Shown here piece by piece: positions 18,289 through 27,049 of a stretch of DNA of 64,000 bases. The translations under genes and the position numbers were made by a program. Below the pieces are notes generated by a model. It was not told the DNA's origin. It did not search any database and was given only the letters and a program-made list of their open reading frames with translations. The stretch comes from Thermoleophilia bacterium (GTDB lineage: Bacteria > Actinomycetota > Thermoleophilia > UBA2241): contig JAWKKE010000001.1 of NCBI GenBank assembly GCA_041393415.1, positions 980,620 through 1,044,619 of the forward strand, in the 5' to 3' direction. The first letter of the stretch is position 1; the number at the start of each line of letters is the position of its first letter.

Positions 18289-19400
18289 AACGCGTTCATT
18301 GCTTCCAGCATGCGCTCGGCCACGGCATGCGGCGTGAGTGACCGACGATAGAGCTCGAGCGCGCCTCTCCCCAAGGCATCACGGCGCTCGCAAGAGAGAA
18401 GGCCACGCAGCGCTGACGCCAGAGCAGGTGCATCGGCCGCAGGAACGAGCACGGAGTCCACGCCGTCACTGAGGAACTCGCGCGCGCCCTCTGTGTTGGC
18501 AGTTACGAGCGGACGCCCGCAAGCCAGCGCGTCGTACACCTTGTTCGGTACCACTCGGGCCGCCTTCTGTGAGCGCCCGAAAATGCCCAAACACACATCG
18601 GCGCGCAGCACCTCGCTGCGCAGCCTCTCCGCCGTCAAGGACCCGAGCCACTCCACGTTGGTCAACCGGCAGTCCGCAATCGTCCGCCTCAAGGCGACCG
18701 ACAATTGACCTTCGCCAACGAGAACGAAATGGATGGGTGCGTCTCGCAGGAGCTCAGCCGCAGCGAGCACCGTCTCCGTGCCATGAAGCGGGCTCCACTT
18801 GCCGTACTGCAAGACTCGCAGCGGCTTGTCTGCGACGAGTGTCCGTGCCGCTCCGCTGGCACCGGCAACCGGGAGCGCACCCACGGGAACCACCGCCAAC
18901 CGACTCTCGGGGACACCGATCGTGTCCCGGTAGTACTCAGCGTGCGCCCGGGTATCGGCAAGCACAAGGTCGGGAAGCAGGCAGGCGAGCCGATCCACAG
19001 CCCCCACCATCCTGGCGCTCACGCTGGCGCCGGAGATGAGGCTCCGATCGCCGACAAACGTGTCGTGGAGAGAGACGAGCGGATCGAAGACCAGCTTGGC
19101 GCCACCGAGAGCCGCCAACTGACCGAGAGGAACAACGAAATGCCCAGGGTAGCCGACCACGATGGCGTCGACAGCCACCCTGCGACGGAGAGCAACGAGC
19201 AATCTGCAGTAGGCTCGTGCAAGCGCCGCAGCCGTTCGCGCAGCGCCGACAGCAGTCGTCATCTGCGCGGCGGGAGGCGGCGAGAAAGGGACGCGCATTT
19301 CGTACACCTGCAAGCCGAGTTCACAGAGCCCCCTCATGGGCACAGCGGATCGTGGGTACTCTGCGTCGTACGTCCCGAAGTAGGCGACCGAGCGTATCAC
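18285..19400 (-). CDS. GT4-family glycosyltransferase
   Basis: 371 residues with a GT-B fold. The C-terminal half has the donor-site segment RVLQYGKWSPLHGTETVL, then FVLVGEGQLS and the acidic loop region KVYDALACGRPLVTANTEGARE, the usual GT4 layout. The N-terminal half has YFGTYDAEYPRS, an unusual start for the family but compatible with an acceptor-binding region. It should transfer a nucleotide-activated sugar to a lipid or glycan at the inner face of the membrane. GTG start at 19400 overlaps the GT2 stop by four bases, so it is coupled to the upstream GT2 gene. Confidence 0.85.
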   Translation of the reverse strand: MIRSVAYFGTYDAEYPRSAVPMRGLCELGLQVYEMRVPFSPPPAAQMTTAVGAARTAAALARAYCRLLVALRRRVAVDAIVVGYPGHFVVPLGQLAALGGAKLVFDPLVSLHDTFVGDRSLISGASVSARMVGAVDRLACLLPDLVLADTRAHAEYYRDTIGVPESRLAVVPVGALPVAGASGAARTLVADKPLRVLQYGKWSPLHGTETVLAAAELLRDAPIHFVLVGEGQLSVALRRTIADCRLTNVEWLGSLTAERLRSEVLRADVCLGIFGRSQKAARVVPNKVYDALACGRPLVTANTEGAREFLSDGVDSVLVPAADAPALASALRGLLSCERRDALGRGALELYRRSLTPHAVAERMLEAMNAL

Positions 19401-20476
19401 GCGTCTTTGGCGTTCGTCAGCGACGACTCCCCATCGGCAGTGTCACCGACGGAGGAATCGTTCGCCGACAGGCGCTTGGACTCGAACGGCACCGACTGAC
19501 GTGAAGCACACGGATCCGCCCACTCGTCGCCGCGGTCGTTCTCCACGACCGCTGCAAGTTGCGTCAAATCGGGTCCCCCCCTCGCACGCGCGTTTGCTAG
19601 AAGCTCCCCAATAAGCCCCAACGATAGAAGCTGTACCCCCACAATAATCAGCAATGCGCCGAGAAGCAGGAGTGGCCTTTGGCCAATGGGATTCCCGAAG
19701 ACCAGCTTGTCGAGCGACAGGTACAGCTCCGTCAGCACACCAAGAACGATCAACAGCGTACCTATCCCCCCAAACAGGTGTTGCGGTCGGTGTTGGTATC
19801 GACCAAGGAACATGACCGTCAGCAGGTCCAGATAGCCACGCAAGTACCGCTGCCACCCGTACTTGGATTTCCCCGCCGTTCGCGGTCGATGGTTCACGGT
19901 CTCCTCGGTCACGCGGAATCCGGCCTGAGCGGCAATCACAGGGATGTAGCGATGTTGCTCGCCGTAGACGCTGATCGTGTCGATGACCTCACGGCGATAT
20001 GCCTTGAGGCCGCAGTTGAAGTCATGCAGAGGAATGCCGGAGGCACGCCTAACCGTCCAGTTGAAGAACCGCGAAGGGAGCGTCTTTCCGAGGGGGTCTT
20101 GGCGATTCTGCTTCCAGCCTGAGACGAGGTCATAGCCGCTCGTGAGTGGTGCGATTAGCCGCGGGATCTCTCGAGGATCGTCTTGCCGGTCTCCATCCAT
20201 GGTTACGATGATGGACCCGCGACTAATCGCGAACCCGTGAGCGAGCGCAGCCGCCTTGCCGAAGTTCCTGCGCAGACGGGCGATACGGATGCCTCGTCGT
20301 TCACGCGCAAGGCTCTCCATGACCCGGAAGGAATCATCGGTCGACCCGTCATCCACGAAGACGATCTCGTACGCGCATCCGGCATCGCGAAGCGCTTCAT
20401 CGATTTCCTCGACGAGGAGCACAAGGCTCTGAGCTTCATTGTAGACAGGGATTACGAGTGAGAGTGTGGTCGTCAT
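19397..20476 (-). CDS. GT2 glycosyltransferase, polyprenyl-phosphate sugar synthase type (DPM1/ArnC-like)
   Basis: 359 residues. The N-terminal GT-A domain has VIPVYNEA, FVDDGSTDDS, the DGDRQDDP acidic motif and the RSFF-like SRFFNW segment; two C-terminal membrane spans (LFGGIGTLLIVLGVLTELYL and LLLLGALLIIVGVQLLSL) follow, then a 50-residue hydrophilic acidic tail. It most likely attaches a sugar to polyprenyl phosphate on the cytoplasmic side, feeding GT-C enzymes such as the nearby PIG-V or DUF2079 proteins. It heads the envelope operon, divergent from the toroid-repeat gene with a 151-base gap. Confidence 0.87.
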   Translation of the reverse strand: MTTTLSLVIPVYNEAQSLVLLVEEIDEALRDAGCAYEIVFVDDGSTDDSFRVMESLARERRGIRIARLRRNFGKAAALAHGFAISRGSIIVTMDGDRQDDPREIPRLIAPLTSGYDLVSGWKQNRQDPLGKTLPSRFFNWTVRRASGIPLHDFNCGLKAYRREVIDTISVYGEQHRYIPVIAAQAGFRVTEETVNHRPRTAGKSKYGWQRYLRGYLDLLTVMFLGRYQHRPQHLFGGIGTLLIVLGVLTELYLSLDKLVFGNPIGQRPLLLLGALLIIVGVQLLSLGLIGELLANARARGGPDLTQLAAVVENDRGDEWADPCASRQSVPFESKRLSANDSSVGDTADGESSLTNAKDA

Positions 20477-20627
20477 CTCGCCAGCAAGAATACATCGTCG
20501 CCACGAAGTGCGCCCTGCCGTCCGACTACGGCGTCGGCGTCATGCGTCAACACGGTGGCCGCCAACATCGTCGGTTGGTAGCATGGTCCAGTCCCTCGAT
20601 CGGGCGCCCGCCGTGCCAAGGAAGCTG

Positions 20628-22406
20628 ATGAGCAGGACTGTCTGGCCACTACTGGTACTGGGGTTCGTCGCCCTAGCCGCTTACGCGATGCTAGCTGTCG
20701 CACCGTCACACGCAGTTGCAGCGGATGCCCGCTCGCAGGCAACACTTCACGGCCTCGACTACCTTCACGCCCGTCAAGAGGCGGACGCCGGCTTCGGCAG
20801 CATGCCCAACACGGTGTGGGCCATCCTGGGCCTGGTTGCGAGCGGAGAGCGCGCCGGCAGCCAGGCGTGGAAGGTGAGCGGCGACACTCCCTTCACCTAC
20901 CTCGATGCCCGCAGCCATGAAGCCGCCGCGACAGCCGGAGACGTCGACAACGCTCCCATCTACTACGCCCGCGCGATCATGAGCTACGTCGCTGCCCAGC
21001 AGAAGGCGCGCGTCTTCACCGCAGGTACGCCGCGCGTAGATCTCCTCGCCAAGCTCTACGCCTACCAGGACGAGGATGAAGGAGCGACGCTCGGCTCATT
21101 CTCGCCATCGTCCTCCAACCGCGACTTCCAGGCTGTGCGCACCACGGCCTGGGCGCTTCTGGCGATGCGGACGATGGGAGAGTCAAGCAAGGACCGATTC
21201 ACGGCTGCCGCCAGCTGGCTGGTCAAGCAGCAGAACGACGACGGCGGGTTCCCTGTCGAGTCAACCGTCGGCGAGACCTCCAACTGTCAGGACACCGCAA
21301 TGGTCGTCCAGGCGCTCGTCGCCTCCAGCAACGCCATCACCGTCGATCCTGCCATCCTCGAGGCCGCCAGCGACTACCTCAAGTCTCAGCAGTTGGCAGA
21401 TGGAGGCTTTCCATCCGCGCCGGGCGGCAAGACAGACGCAATGGCGACCGCGGCCGTTATCCAAGCAATCGTGGCCCTGGGCGACGATCCAAACGACAGC
21501 GAATGGACATCTGGAACACACACAGCGACGGGGGCGCTCCGGAGTCTACAGCTGAGCTCTGGAGCGTTCGTGAAGAAGATCGGGTCGACCCTGCAAATGC
21601 TGCCGACCACATCTTGGGCCCTGGTCGCTCTCGCCGAGAAGCCTTTCACTGCCTTTCCGGCAACGATTGGGACCGCGGCAACTCCCTTCGTCGCACGGCC
21701 AACGATAACCTCCGCCTCACCCAAGAACAAAGCGAAATTCACGAGTACAAACGTCGTTGTCATCGAGGCGAGCTACAACGACGGCAAGAACGGAACCGGC
21801 ATCAAGACTTCTGCCTGTAAGGTGTTCATCGACGATGTCGACAAGTCGAAGCCTGCATCGATCGGCTCGACTCGTCTGCGCCTGCGGCTTTCCAATGTCG
21901 CCAACGGCACTCACTCGTACAAGCTGGTGATCGCCGATCGCGCTGGCAACGTTCGCACACTCCAGCGCACGTTCACGGTCGCGGTTCCGACAGCACCGGT
22001 AGCCACGCCTACGGCCATTCCCACCTATCCCTTCATACCCACGACACCCACCGCGACGCCCACGCCGACTACGCCTCTCCCTGTCACGACGTTGACGCCT
22101 CAGCCCACGACGACCCCAACCACCACCGCCTATCCGTTTCCTTCGCAGAGCGGTGTTCCGGTTAGCGGGAGCGGTGTACTCTCTCCGTCACCGAGTTCCT
22201 CGGCAGTCCCCGCGTCTTCCGGATACGACGATGGAGCGTGGTACATTGGAGGCATCCTTCTGGCCATGCTGCCTCTCGGCGCCGCAGGAAGCTACGCGCT
22301 CCACCGCTGGCGCATCAACGAACTCGAAGACGCTCCGGCATCCAACCCCAGCAAATCCCCAGCGGGGGATACACCCGCCGGCCGGCCTACATCAAGCGGA
22401 GAGTGA
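20628..22406 (+). CDS. secreted prenyltransferase/squalene-oxidase-repeat (alpha/alpha toroid) protein with Ig-like domain and Pro/Thr stalk
   Basis: 592 residues. Order of parts: signal peptide (residues 1-32, ending HAVAA); alpha/alpha-toroid repeats of the prenyltransferase/squalene-cyclase type (about 35-350), for example LVKQQNDDGGFP and YLKSQQLADGGFP; an Ig-like beta domain (about 365-455, from RPTITSASPKNKAKF); a Thr/Pro-rich linker (about 455-525); a C-terminal membrane span (GGILLAMLPLGAAGSYALH) and short cytoplasmic tail. The catalytic acidic motif of true cyclases is not seen, so it is probably a ligand-binding surface protein, as in the toroid of transcobalamin-like proteins. ATG 20628 is chosen because AAGGA precedes it and the signal peptide starts there. 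Its stop overlaps the ExbB-like gene. Confidence 0.75.
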   Translation: MSRTVWPLLVLGFVALAAYAMLAVAPSHAVAADARSQATLHGLDYLHARQEADAGFGSMPNTVWAILGLVASGERAGSQAWKVSGDTPFTYLDARSHEAAATAGDVDNAPIYYARAIMSYVAAQQKARVFTAGTPRVDLLAKLYAYQDEDEGATLGSFSPSSSNRDFQAVRTTAWALLAMRTMGESSKDRFTAAASWLVKQQNDDGGFPVESTVGETSNCQDTAMVVQALVASSNAITVDPAILEAASDYLKSQQLADGGFPSAPGGKTDAMATAAVIQAIVALGDDPNDSEWTSGTHTATGALRSLQLSSGAFVKKIGSTLQMLPTTSWALVALAEKPFTAFPATIGTAATPFVARPTITSASPKNKAKFTSTNVVVIEASYNDGKNGTGIKTSACKVFIDDVDKSKPASIGSTRLRLRLSNVANGTHSYKLVIADRAGNVRTLQRTFTVAVPTAPVATPTAIPTYPFIPTTPTATPTPTTPLPVTTLTPQPTTTPTTTAYPFPSQSGVPVSGSGVLSPSPSSSAVPASSGYDDGAWYIGGILLAMLPLGAAGSYALHRWRINELEDAPASNPSKSPAGDTPAGRPTSSGE

Positions 22407-23422
22407 TGACGATGACTGCGATTCTGCCAACGGCTTCCCTCTCCGCCGACATCCAACAGCTCGTCTTCGATGCGGCGCGCGTCTTGCTGTATCCCGTCCT
22501 TGTTGCTCTGCTGCTCTGCCTCATCTGGGTGCTCGTCGAGCTGGGCGTCTTCGCCTACGAGGTCTTTCGTCGTCTTCGCTCACGCGACCTCGACGCTCTT
22601 GAGGTGAGCGCCCTGCGCGCGCGGCAGGCGTTCACGCAAGGCCGGCCACGGGCCGCGTACCGCCAATTGCAGCAGGCTAGCTACTCGATCGTCGTAACCC
22701 GCTTCGTGTTCGACCTCATCCGCAACTACCAGACAGAGCGCCTCGCCGCGAAGCCCTTGAAACTCCTTCAGGAGTACGAGTTCTACACCGTCGCCCGGCT
22801 TGAGCGGTCTCGCATCCTCACCCGTGTCGGCCCCGTACTCGGGCTCATGGGGGCATTGATCCCCCTAGCTCCCGCCCTCAGCGGCTTGGCCAGCGGCAAC
22901 ATAGTCGAGCTCGCGGATAACCTCGAGATCGCCTTCTCAGTGATGGTAATCGGGCTGCTCATTGGCGGTCTCGGCTATGTGATCAGCCTGGTGCGCGACC
23001 GGCTGTACTCTCAAGACATCTCTGACCTCGAGTACCTCCTCGAGATCCTCGAAGGGAACCAGGCCCGCCTCAGCTCGGGGCGCAGGCGGGACCGACAGGG
23101 CCGTTGGGAACAGGACCCGTTCGTTTCTGTCCCGGCCGGCGACACCACTCTCGAAGCGAGCGACAAGACCATGGAGCTGCCGCTACCGGTGAGCGAGGCT
23201 GCTCCAGACCACGCTGCGGCACCACCGCCTACGGTCTCAGCACCAGAAGGCAACGGCACACAGCAAGCGTCGTTCGACGATCCCAAGATGAGTTGGCATA
23301 CCGACGATGATCCCTTCGCCGCCCTGGGTCCCGCCGACGACGTCGCGTCTGCGCCGCCGACACCGAGCGTGGTTGGAGATACTGAGCCGGATCATGACCC
23401 GGAACTCCGCAGCGACACGTAG
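22406..23422 (+). CDS. MotA/TolQ/ExbB-type proton channel protein
   Basis: 338 residues. One membrane span near the N-terminus (LLYPVLVALLLCLIWVLVEL) and two more at about residues 145-200 (VGPVLGLMGALIPLAPAL and IAFSVMVIGLLIGGLGYVIS), the TolQ/ExbB topology and the GPVLGLMGALIPL signature of the family. The C-terminal about 110 residues are acidic and Pro-rich, an unusual extension. Such proteins form a pentameric channel that converts proton flow into mechanical work with an ExbD/TolR partner. The ATG at 22406 overlaps the toroid gene stop, and the DUF2149 gene follows 4 bases after its stop, so the three form one operon. Confidence 0.83.
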   Translation: MTMTAILPTASLSADIQQLVFDAARVLLYPVLVALLLCLIWVLVELGVFAYEVFRRLRSRDLDALEVSALRARQAFTQGRPRAAYRQLQQASYSIVVTRFVFDLIRNYQTERLAAKPLKLLQEYEFYTVARLERSRILTRVGPVLGLMGALIPLAPALSGLASGNIVELADNLEIAFSVMVIGLLIGGLGYVISLVRDRLYSQDISDLEYLLEILEGNQARLSSGRRRDRQGRWEQDPFVSVPAGDTTLEASDKTMELPLPVSEAAPDHAAAPPPTVSAPEGNGTQQASFDDPKMSWHTDDDPFAALGPADDVASAPPTPSVVGDTEPDHDPELRSDT

Positions 23423-23426
23423 ACCC

Positions 23427-23996
23427 ATGAGACGCCGCCCCAACGAGACAATGCTCCGCTTTCTACCGACCGTCGGCGGCGACGCGTCCCCCGGCTTTCG
23501 CTACCTCCAGCGACGCCGTCGCGACCGTCGCGACGGCTCAGGCGATCCGCTTGGCGGCCTAGCGCTTCTCTTCCCCCTCGGGCTCGTCCTGGCCGTCGCC
23601 TTCTTGCTCGCCGCATTCACGGGCCTGGGGATCGAGCGACTACTCACCGCCGAGGACTTCACGCTTGTCATAGACCCCGGGGGGGCCGACATGCACGTGA
23701 TTCTGAAGCGCAACGGCGAAATAGACGGCTTCAGCATGGACGACGCCGAGCCAATTCAGGGTGTCGGCGTGCTGATGGGATCCTTCTACCGACTGGCGGA
23801 TGGGTCGATAGTCTGGGTGCCCTCTTCGCCTGTTGAGCCGTCCACCACGACGCCGCAAACCGAGAACCCGCCGTTCCCGAGCGCGTCTCCAACGCCCACT
23901 CCGCTCCCTTCCTCGACCGTGCCCACCTCCACGGCCGCTGCACCCATGACCCCGATCTCCCCCAGTGGGTCGGCGGCCATTGATCTCTTGCAGTGA
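23427..23996 (+). CDS. DUF2149 protein, probable ExbD/TolR-like partner
   Basis: 189 residues. A basic N-terminal stretch (RYLQRRRRDRRD) precedes one membrane span (GLALLFPLGLVLAVAFLLAA); the extracytoplasmic part has the DUF2149 core with DFTLVIDPGGADMHVILKRNGEI and GVGVLMGSFYRLADGSIVWVP (quoted in parts: VIDPGGADMHVI, GSFYRLADGSIVWVP), then a 55-residue Pro/Thr/Ser-rich tail. DUF2149 genes are known beside ExbB-like genes, mostly in methanogens, and the topology fits an ExbD-like stator subunit. ATG 23427 lies 4 bases after the ExbB-like gene stop. The Ser/Thr/Pro tail resembles the stalk of the toroid protein two genes upstream. Confidence 0.72.
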   Translation: MRRRPNETMLRFLPTVGGDASPGFRYLQRRRRDRRDGSGDPLGGLALLFPLGLVLAVAFLLAAFTGLGIERLLTAEDFTLVIDPGGADMHVILKRNGEIDGFSMDDAEPIQGVGVLMGSFYRLADGSIVWVPSSPVEPSTTTPQTENPPFPSASPTPTPLPSSTVPTSTAAAPMTPISPSGSAAIDLLQ

Positions 23997-24057
23997 GGGT
24001 TGGCCTCACGAGGCGCTGACAAGCAGTCCAGCATGACGCAGCGAAGCAGCCCTGCCG

Positions 24058-24996
24058 CTAGCCAATCGAGCGCAGGAGAGCGACAAGGCGGTCGAGGTCG
24101 GACTTGTCGCGGAAGACGATCTGGATGCTCCCTCCTCGCCGCCCGGCCCGTATGCGCACCGGAGCCGCGAACACTCCGTAGAGTTCGTCGACCAGATCGT
24201 TGAGCTCCTCGCTGTCGGCGCGCGCCGTGCCTTGCGCGCTCGGAAGATCCTGTTCGCGAATGCGCCTGACGAGGCCTTCCGTCTGCCGCACGTTGAGACC
24301 TTGGGCCACTACCTGGCTGGCTGCATTGCGCCTCTGAGCCTGGTCGGGCAACCCCAACAAGGCGCGGCCGTGGCCCTCACTCAAGTCGCCGAGCTCGAGC
24401 AGTCGTTGCACGTCGTCTGGTAGCTCGAGCAAACGCAGGATGTTGCTGACCGCCGCACGGCTCCGGCCCACCAAGTCGGCCACTCGCTCATGCGTAAGTC
24501 CGAACTCGTCAACGAGCGCGGCATAGGCGTATGCCTCTTCGATGCTGTTCAGGTCTTCGCGAGCAACGTTCTCGGCAATGGCGATCTCGAGCGCCGCAAC
24601 CTCATCGGCCTGACGCACCAATGCGGGCACACGCGTCAGCCCGGCGAGCTTCGCAGCACGTAGCCGACGTTCGCCGGCGATCAACTCGTACCTTGGTGCC
24701 ACGGCCGAAACGTCCGAACGGTCGAGGGTGTGCATCTGCTCCGCAGCAGCGGCCGCCTGCTCCGTATGCGGACGCACCACGACAGGCTGAACCATACCTA
24801 GTGACCCAATCGAGGCCGCAAGCTCCTCGAGCTCAAGAGGGTCGAACGTGCGTCGAGGCTGACGCCGATTTACCACGATCTCGCCGACCGGAATCTCGCG
24901 CAGACGACTATCGCCCACTTCGCCCAGATTCAGCGATCCGCGACTCTCGCCAATCAGGGCGCCCAGACCCTTGCCCAGCGCCTTCTTGCTAGACAC
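24058..24996 (-). CDS. parB: chromosome-partitioning protein ParB
   Basis: 312 residues. N-terminal KKALGKGLGALIGE is the segment that stimulates ParA; then the CTPase/ParB-N domain with NRRQPRRTFD and the GERRLRAAKLAG motif; the helix-turn-helix LTHERVADLVGRSRAAVSN that reads parS; and a C-terminal dimerisation domain. It loads at parS and spreads as a clamp to organise the origin. Two matching parS sites lie at 37.3-37.4 kb. GTG 24996 is chosen because GGAGG lies upstream and the N-terminus then matches the family; it overlaps the parA stop by 8 bases. Confidence 0.95.
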   Translation of the reverse strand: MSSKKALGKGLGALIGESRGSLNLGEVGDSRLREIPVGEIVVNRRQPRRTFDPLELEELAASIGSLGMVQPVVVRPHTEQAAAAAEQMHTLDRSDVSAVAPRYELIAGERRLRAAKLAGLTRVPALVRQADEVAALEIAIAENVAREDLNSIEEAYAYAALVDEFGLTHERVADLVGRSRAAVSNILRLLELPDDVQRLLELGDLSEGHGRALLGLPDQAQRRNAASQVVAQGLNVRQTEGLVRRIREQDLPSAQGTARADSEELNDLVDELYGVFAAPVRIRAGRRGGSIQIVFRDKSDLDRLVALLRSIG

Positions 24997-25750
24997 GAGA
25001 GACGACCTCCTTCGCCAAGTCGAAATAGGCGTCACTGCCCGAACACGTCGGATCGTAGCTCGTGATCGGCAGCCCATGACTGGGCGCCTCGCTGAGCCTC
25101 ACGTTGCGGGGCACGATCGTCGCAAACACAAGCCCGCCGAGGTGCTCGTGGAGCTCGCCGGCCACTTCGCGGCTGAGCCGCGTGCGCCCATCGAACATCG
25201 TCACCAACACACCGAGGATTCCCAGACTGGGATTCAGGTGCGCTTGCACCCTCGCAATGGTGTCCATCAACTGAGCCAGACCCTCCAACGCATAGTACTC
25301 TGCCTGCACCGGAATGAGCACGTCACTTGCCGCCACAAGAGCGTTGATCGTGAGGATTCCGAGGGAAGGCGGACAGTCAATGAAGACATAGTCGTAGTCC
25401 CCGAGGTGGTCACGAAGAGCGACCTCGAGCATGCGCTCGCTCGCTTCGGCGCCTGCCAATTCGACGACCGCACCGGCGAGGTCTGGACAAGAGGGCACGA
25501 GCCAAAGGTTGGCCACTCCGGTTGCAAGCGCCGCCTCGCCGAGGTCGACGGCTCCACCAAGTACTCCGTAACTGCTCAGGCGCGAGTCAGAAGCGCGCTG
25601 AAGCAGCCCCGCCGATGCATTTGCCTGCGGATCTACATCGACCAGGAGGACTCGGGATCCAGACTCTGCCAGACAGGCTGCTAGGTTGACCGCGGTCGTG
25701 GTCTTACCGACGCCGCCCTTCTGGTTCGCCACGGCGATGACGCGCGTCAC
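24989..25750 (-). CDS. parA: chromosome-partitioning ATPase ParA (Soj)
   Basis: 253 residues with the deviant Walker A KGGVGKTTTAVNLA at the N-terminus, Walker A' DVDPQANAS and Walker B YVFIDCPPSLG, all complete. Length is that of chromosomal Soj-type ParA without an N-terminal regulatory domain. It binds DNA non-specifically as an ATP dimer and, with ParB, segregates the origin. The GTG start at 25750 overlaps the rsmG stop (GTGA), and its end overlaps parB, giving the conserved rsmG-parA-parB operon. Confidence 0.96.
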   Translation of the reverse strand: MTRVIAVANQKGGVGKTTTAVNLAACLAESGSRVLLVDVDPQANASAGLLQRASDSRLSSYGVLGGAVDLGEAALATGVANLWLVPSCPDLAGAVVELAGAEASERMLEVALRDHLGDYDYVFIDCPPSLGILTINALVAASDVLIPVQAEYYALEGLAQLMDTIARVQAHLNPSLGILGVLVTMFDGRTRLSREVAGELHEHLGGLVFATIVPRNVRLSEAPSHGLPITSYDPTCSGSDAYFDLAKEVVSRV

Positions 25751-26535
25751 CTGCCTCCTTTCGCAGCGGCAACGATAGTAGCAGAACCGGCCGTGGGCGA
25801 CGGCCCATGGCTATCTCCAAGAGGTCGCTTGGTCGCCATTCCGGCACGCCGAGGAATGTCGGCACGCGTCGTCCGCACCTTCTCATAGACAACGCAGACG
25901 GCATCCGAGAGTGGCGAGCGCGGCAGTGTGCGAACGACGGGCGACCCGAAGCCGCACACAGTGGCGGCACAACCCGCCTCCGGAACCTCCACGGATGCCG
26001 CGTGGCCTGTCTTACTCGCCGCGAGCACGCCCCCTGGGCGAACGAGCGGCGCGGCGAGCTCCACCAGAACGGAAAGGGGCGCCACCGCCCTGGCGATCAC
26101 AACCGAGAACGCCTCGCGTCCAGGCGATCCCATCGCAGCGTAGTGCTCGCTGCGCGCGCACACTACTCGGGTTCTCGACGAGACGTCAGCAGCAACAACG
26201 GCTTCCCGCAGAAACGCACACTTCCTCGACGTCGCATCGAGCAACGTCATGGACACTGACGGCATGGCGACAGCCAGCGGAAGCCCGGGTACCCCCCCGC
26301 CACTGCCCAGATCGAGCCACGTGTCCGCCCCGCGCGTTCGGAGTTCGGGGACATCGAGCAGCGACAACGCCTCTCCCACGAGGAGCCGGGCAACATCGGC
26401 CTTTCCGCGCACAGCCGTGATATTGGCTGCGCGCCACGCAAGGACAAGCTCTGCATACCGCTCAAGCGCAACCCGCTGATCGTTGCCCAGCGCGAATGTT
26501 GCGGCGACGTCGCCGATGCTGTTCCAGGCGTCCAT
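25747..26535 (-). CDS. rsmG: 16S rRNA (guanine-N7) methyltransferase RsmG
   Basis: 262 residues. SAM-binding motif LDLGSGGGVPGLPLA, followed by LLDATSRKCAFLREA and RAVAPLSVLVELAAPLVRPGG, the RsmG family core (methylates G527 of 16S rRNA). The C-terminal segment RRAGMATKRPL marks the normal end of the family; here about 25 further residues follow, low in complexity. It is the first gene of the rsmG-parA-parB unit. The usual origin-proximal neighbours rpmH, rnpA, yidC and jag are not in the window. Confidence 0.93.
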   Translation of the reverse strand: MDAWNSIGDVAATFALGNDQRVALERYAELVLAWRAANITAVRGKADVARLLVGEALSLLDVPELRTRGADTWLDLGSGGGVPGLPLAVAMPSVSMTLLDATSRKCAFLREAVVAADVSSRTRVVCARSEHYAAMGSPGREAFSVVIARAVAPLSVLVELAAPLVRPGGVLAASKTGHAASVEVPEAGCAATVCGFGSPVVRTLPRSPLSDAVCVVYEKVRTTRADIPRRAGMATKRPLGDSHGPSPTAGSATIVAAAKGGR

Positions 26536-26582
26536 GCGGCCAGCGTACCACGCAGAGGAAAGACCTCGCGGACAGCGCTGTC

Positions 26583-27005
26583 TCAGGCTTCGCGAAGTTT
26601 GGTTAGAACGAGGAGAGTGCCGCCGTCTGCGGCCTTACGCAGGTCAAAGTCGTCGACGACAGCCCGAATGATCGAGATGCCCAGACCCCCCTCGCCATTG
26701 CCAACTCCGGGGTAGGCGACGCATTCCGGGCACTCCACGTCGTGGACATCGAATCCAGAACCGTCGTCGTGGATCTGGATCACGACTCGCTCGTCATCCA
26801 CGCTGAAGGCGAGATGGACTTGCCCGCCATCATCGCTGTAGGCGTGCCTAACTGAGTTGGAGCATGCCTCCGTGAGCGCCAGCTTGAGGTCGGCAACCGC
26901 ATCCTCGGAGTATCCCCGAGAGCGCAGCATCCCCGCCAACGCGAGGCGACCCAGCACAACGTATTCGGCGCGCGCCGGGATATCGAGCTTCACGTATTCC
27001 TTCAC
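26583..27005 (-). CDS. RsbW/SpoIIAB-like anti-sigma serine kinase (ATP-binding)
   Basis: About 140 residues of the HATPase_c_2 type: N-box LKLALTEACSNSVRHAY, G1 box IHDDGSGFD and G2 segment GGLGISIIRAVVDDF. These bind ATP and phosphorylate an STAS anti-sigma antagonist or hold a sigma factor. No STAS protein or matching sigma gene is adjacent. A Cys pair in the G1-G2 loop (VECPECVAYPG) is uncommon and might bind metal or respond to redox. GTG 27005 gives a normal-length N-terminus; a TTG 9 bases upstream has a better-placed GGAG. It follows amrS by 44 bases on the same strand. Confidence 0.78.
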   Translation of the reverse strand: MKEYVKLDIPARAEYVVLGRLALAGMLRSRGYSEDAVADLKLALTEACSNSVRHAYSDDGGQVHLAFSVDDERVVIQIHDDGSGFDVHDVECPECVAYPGVGNGEGGLGISIIRAVVDDFDLRKAADGGTLLVLTKLREA

Positions 27006-27049
27006 GGTCTGCAATGCTACTCGCTCCAGCCCTCTCAGGCCATCTCGCC

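Noticed and set aside
20628..22406. Squalene-hopene cyclase or terpene cyclase
   Set aside because: The acidic catalytic motif is not seen, the repeat region is short, and the protein has a signal peptide, Ig-like domain and stalk.
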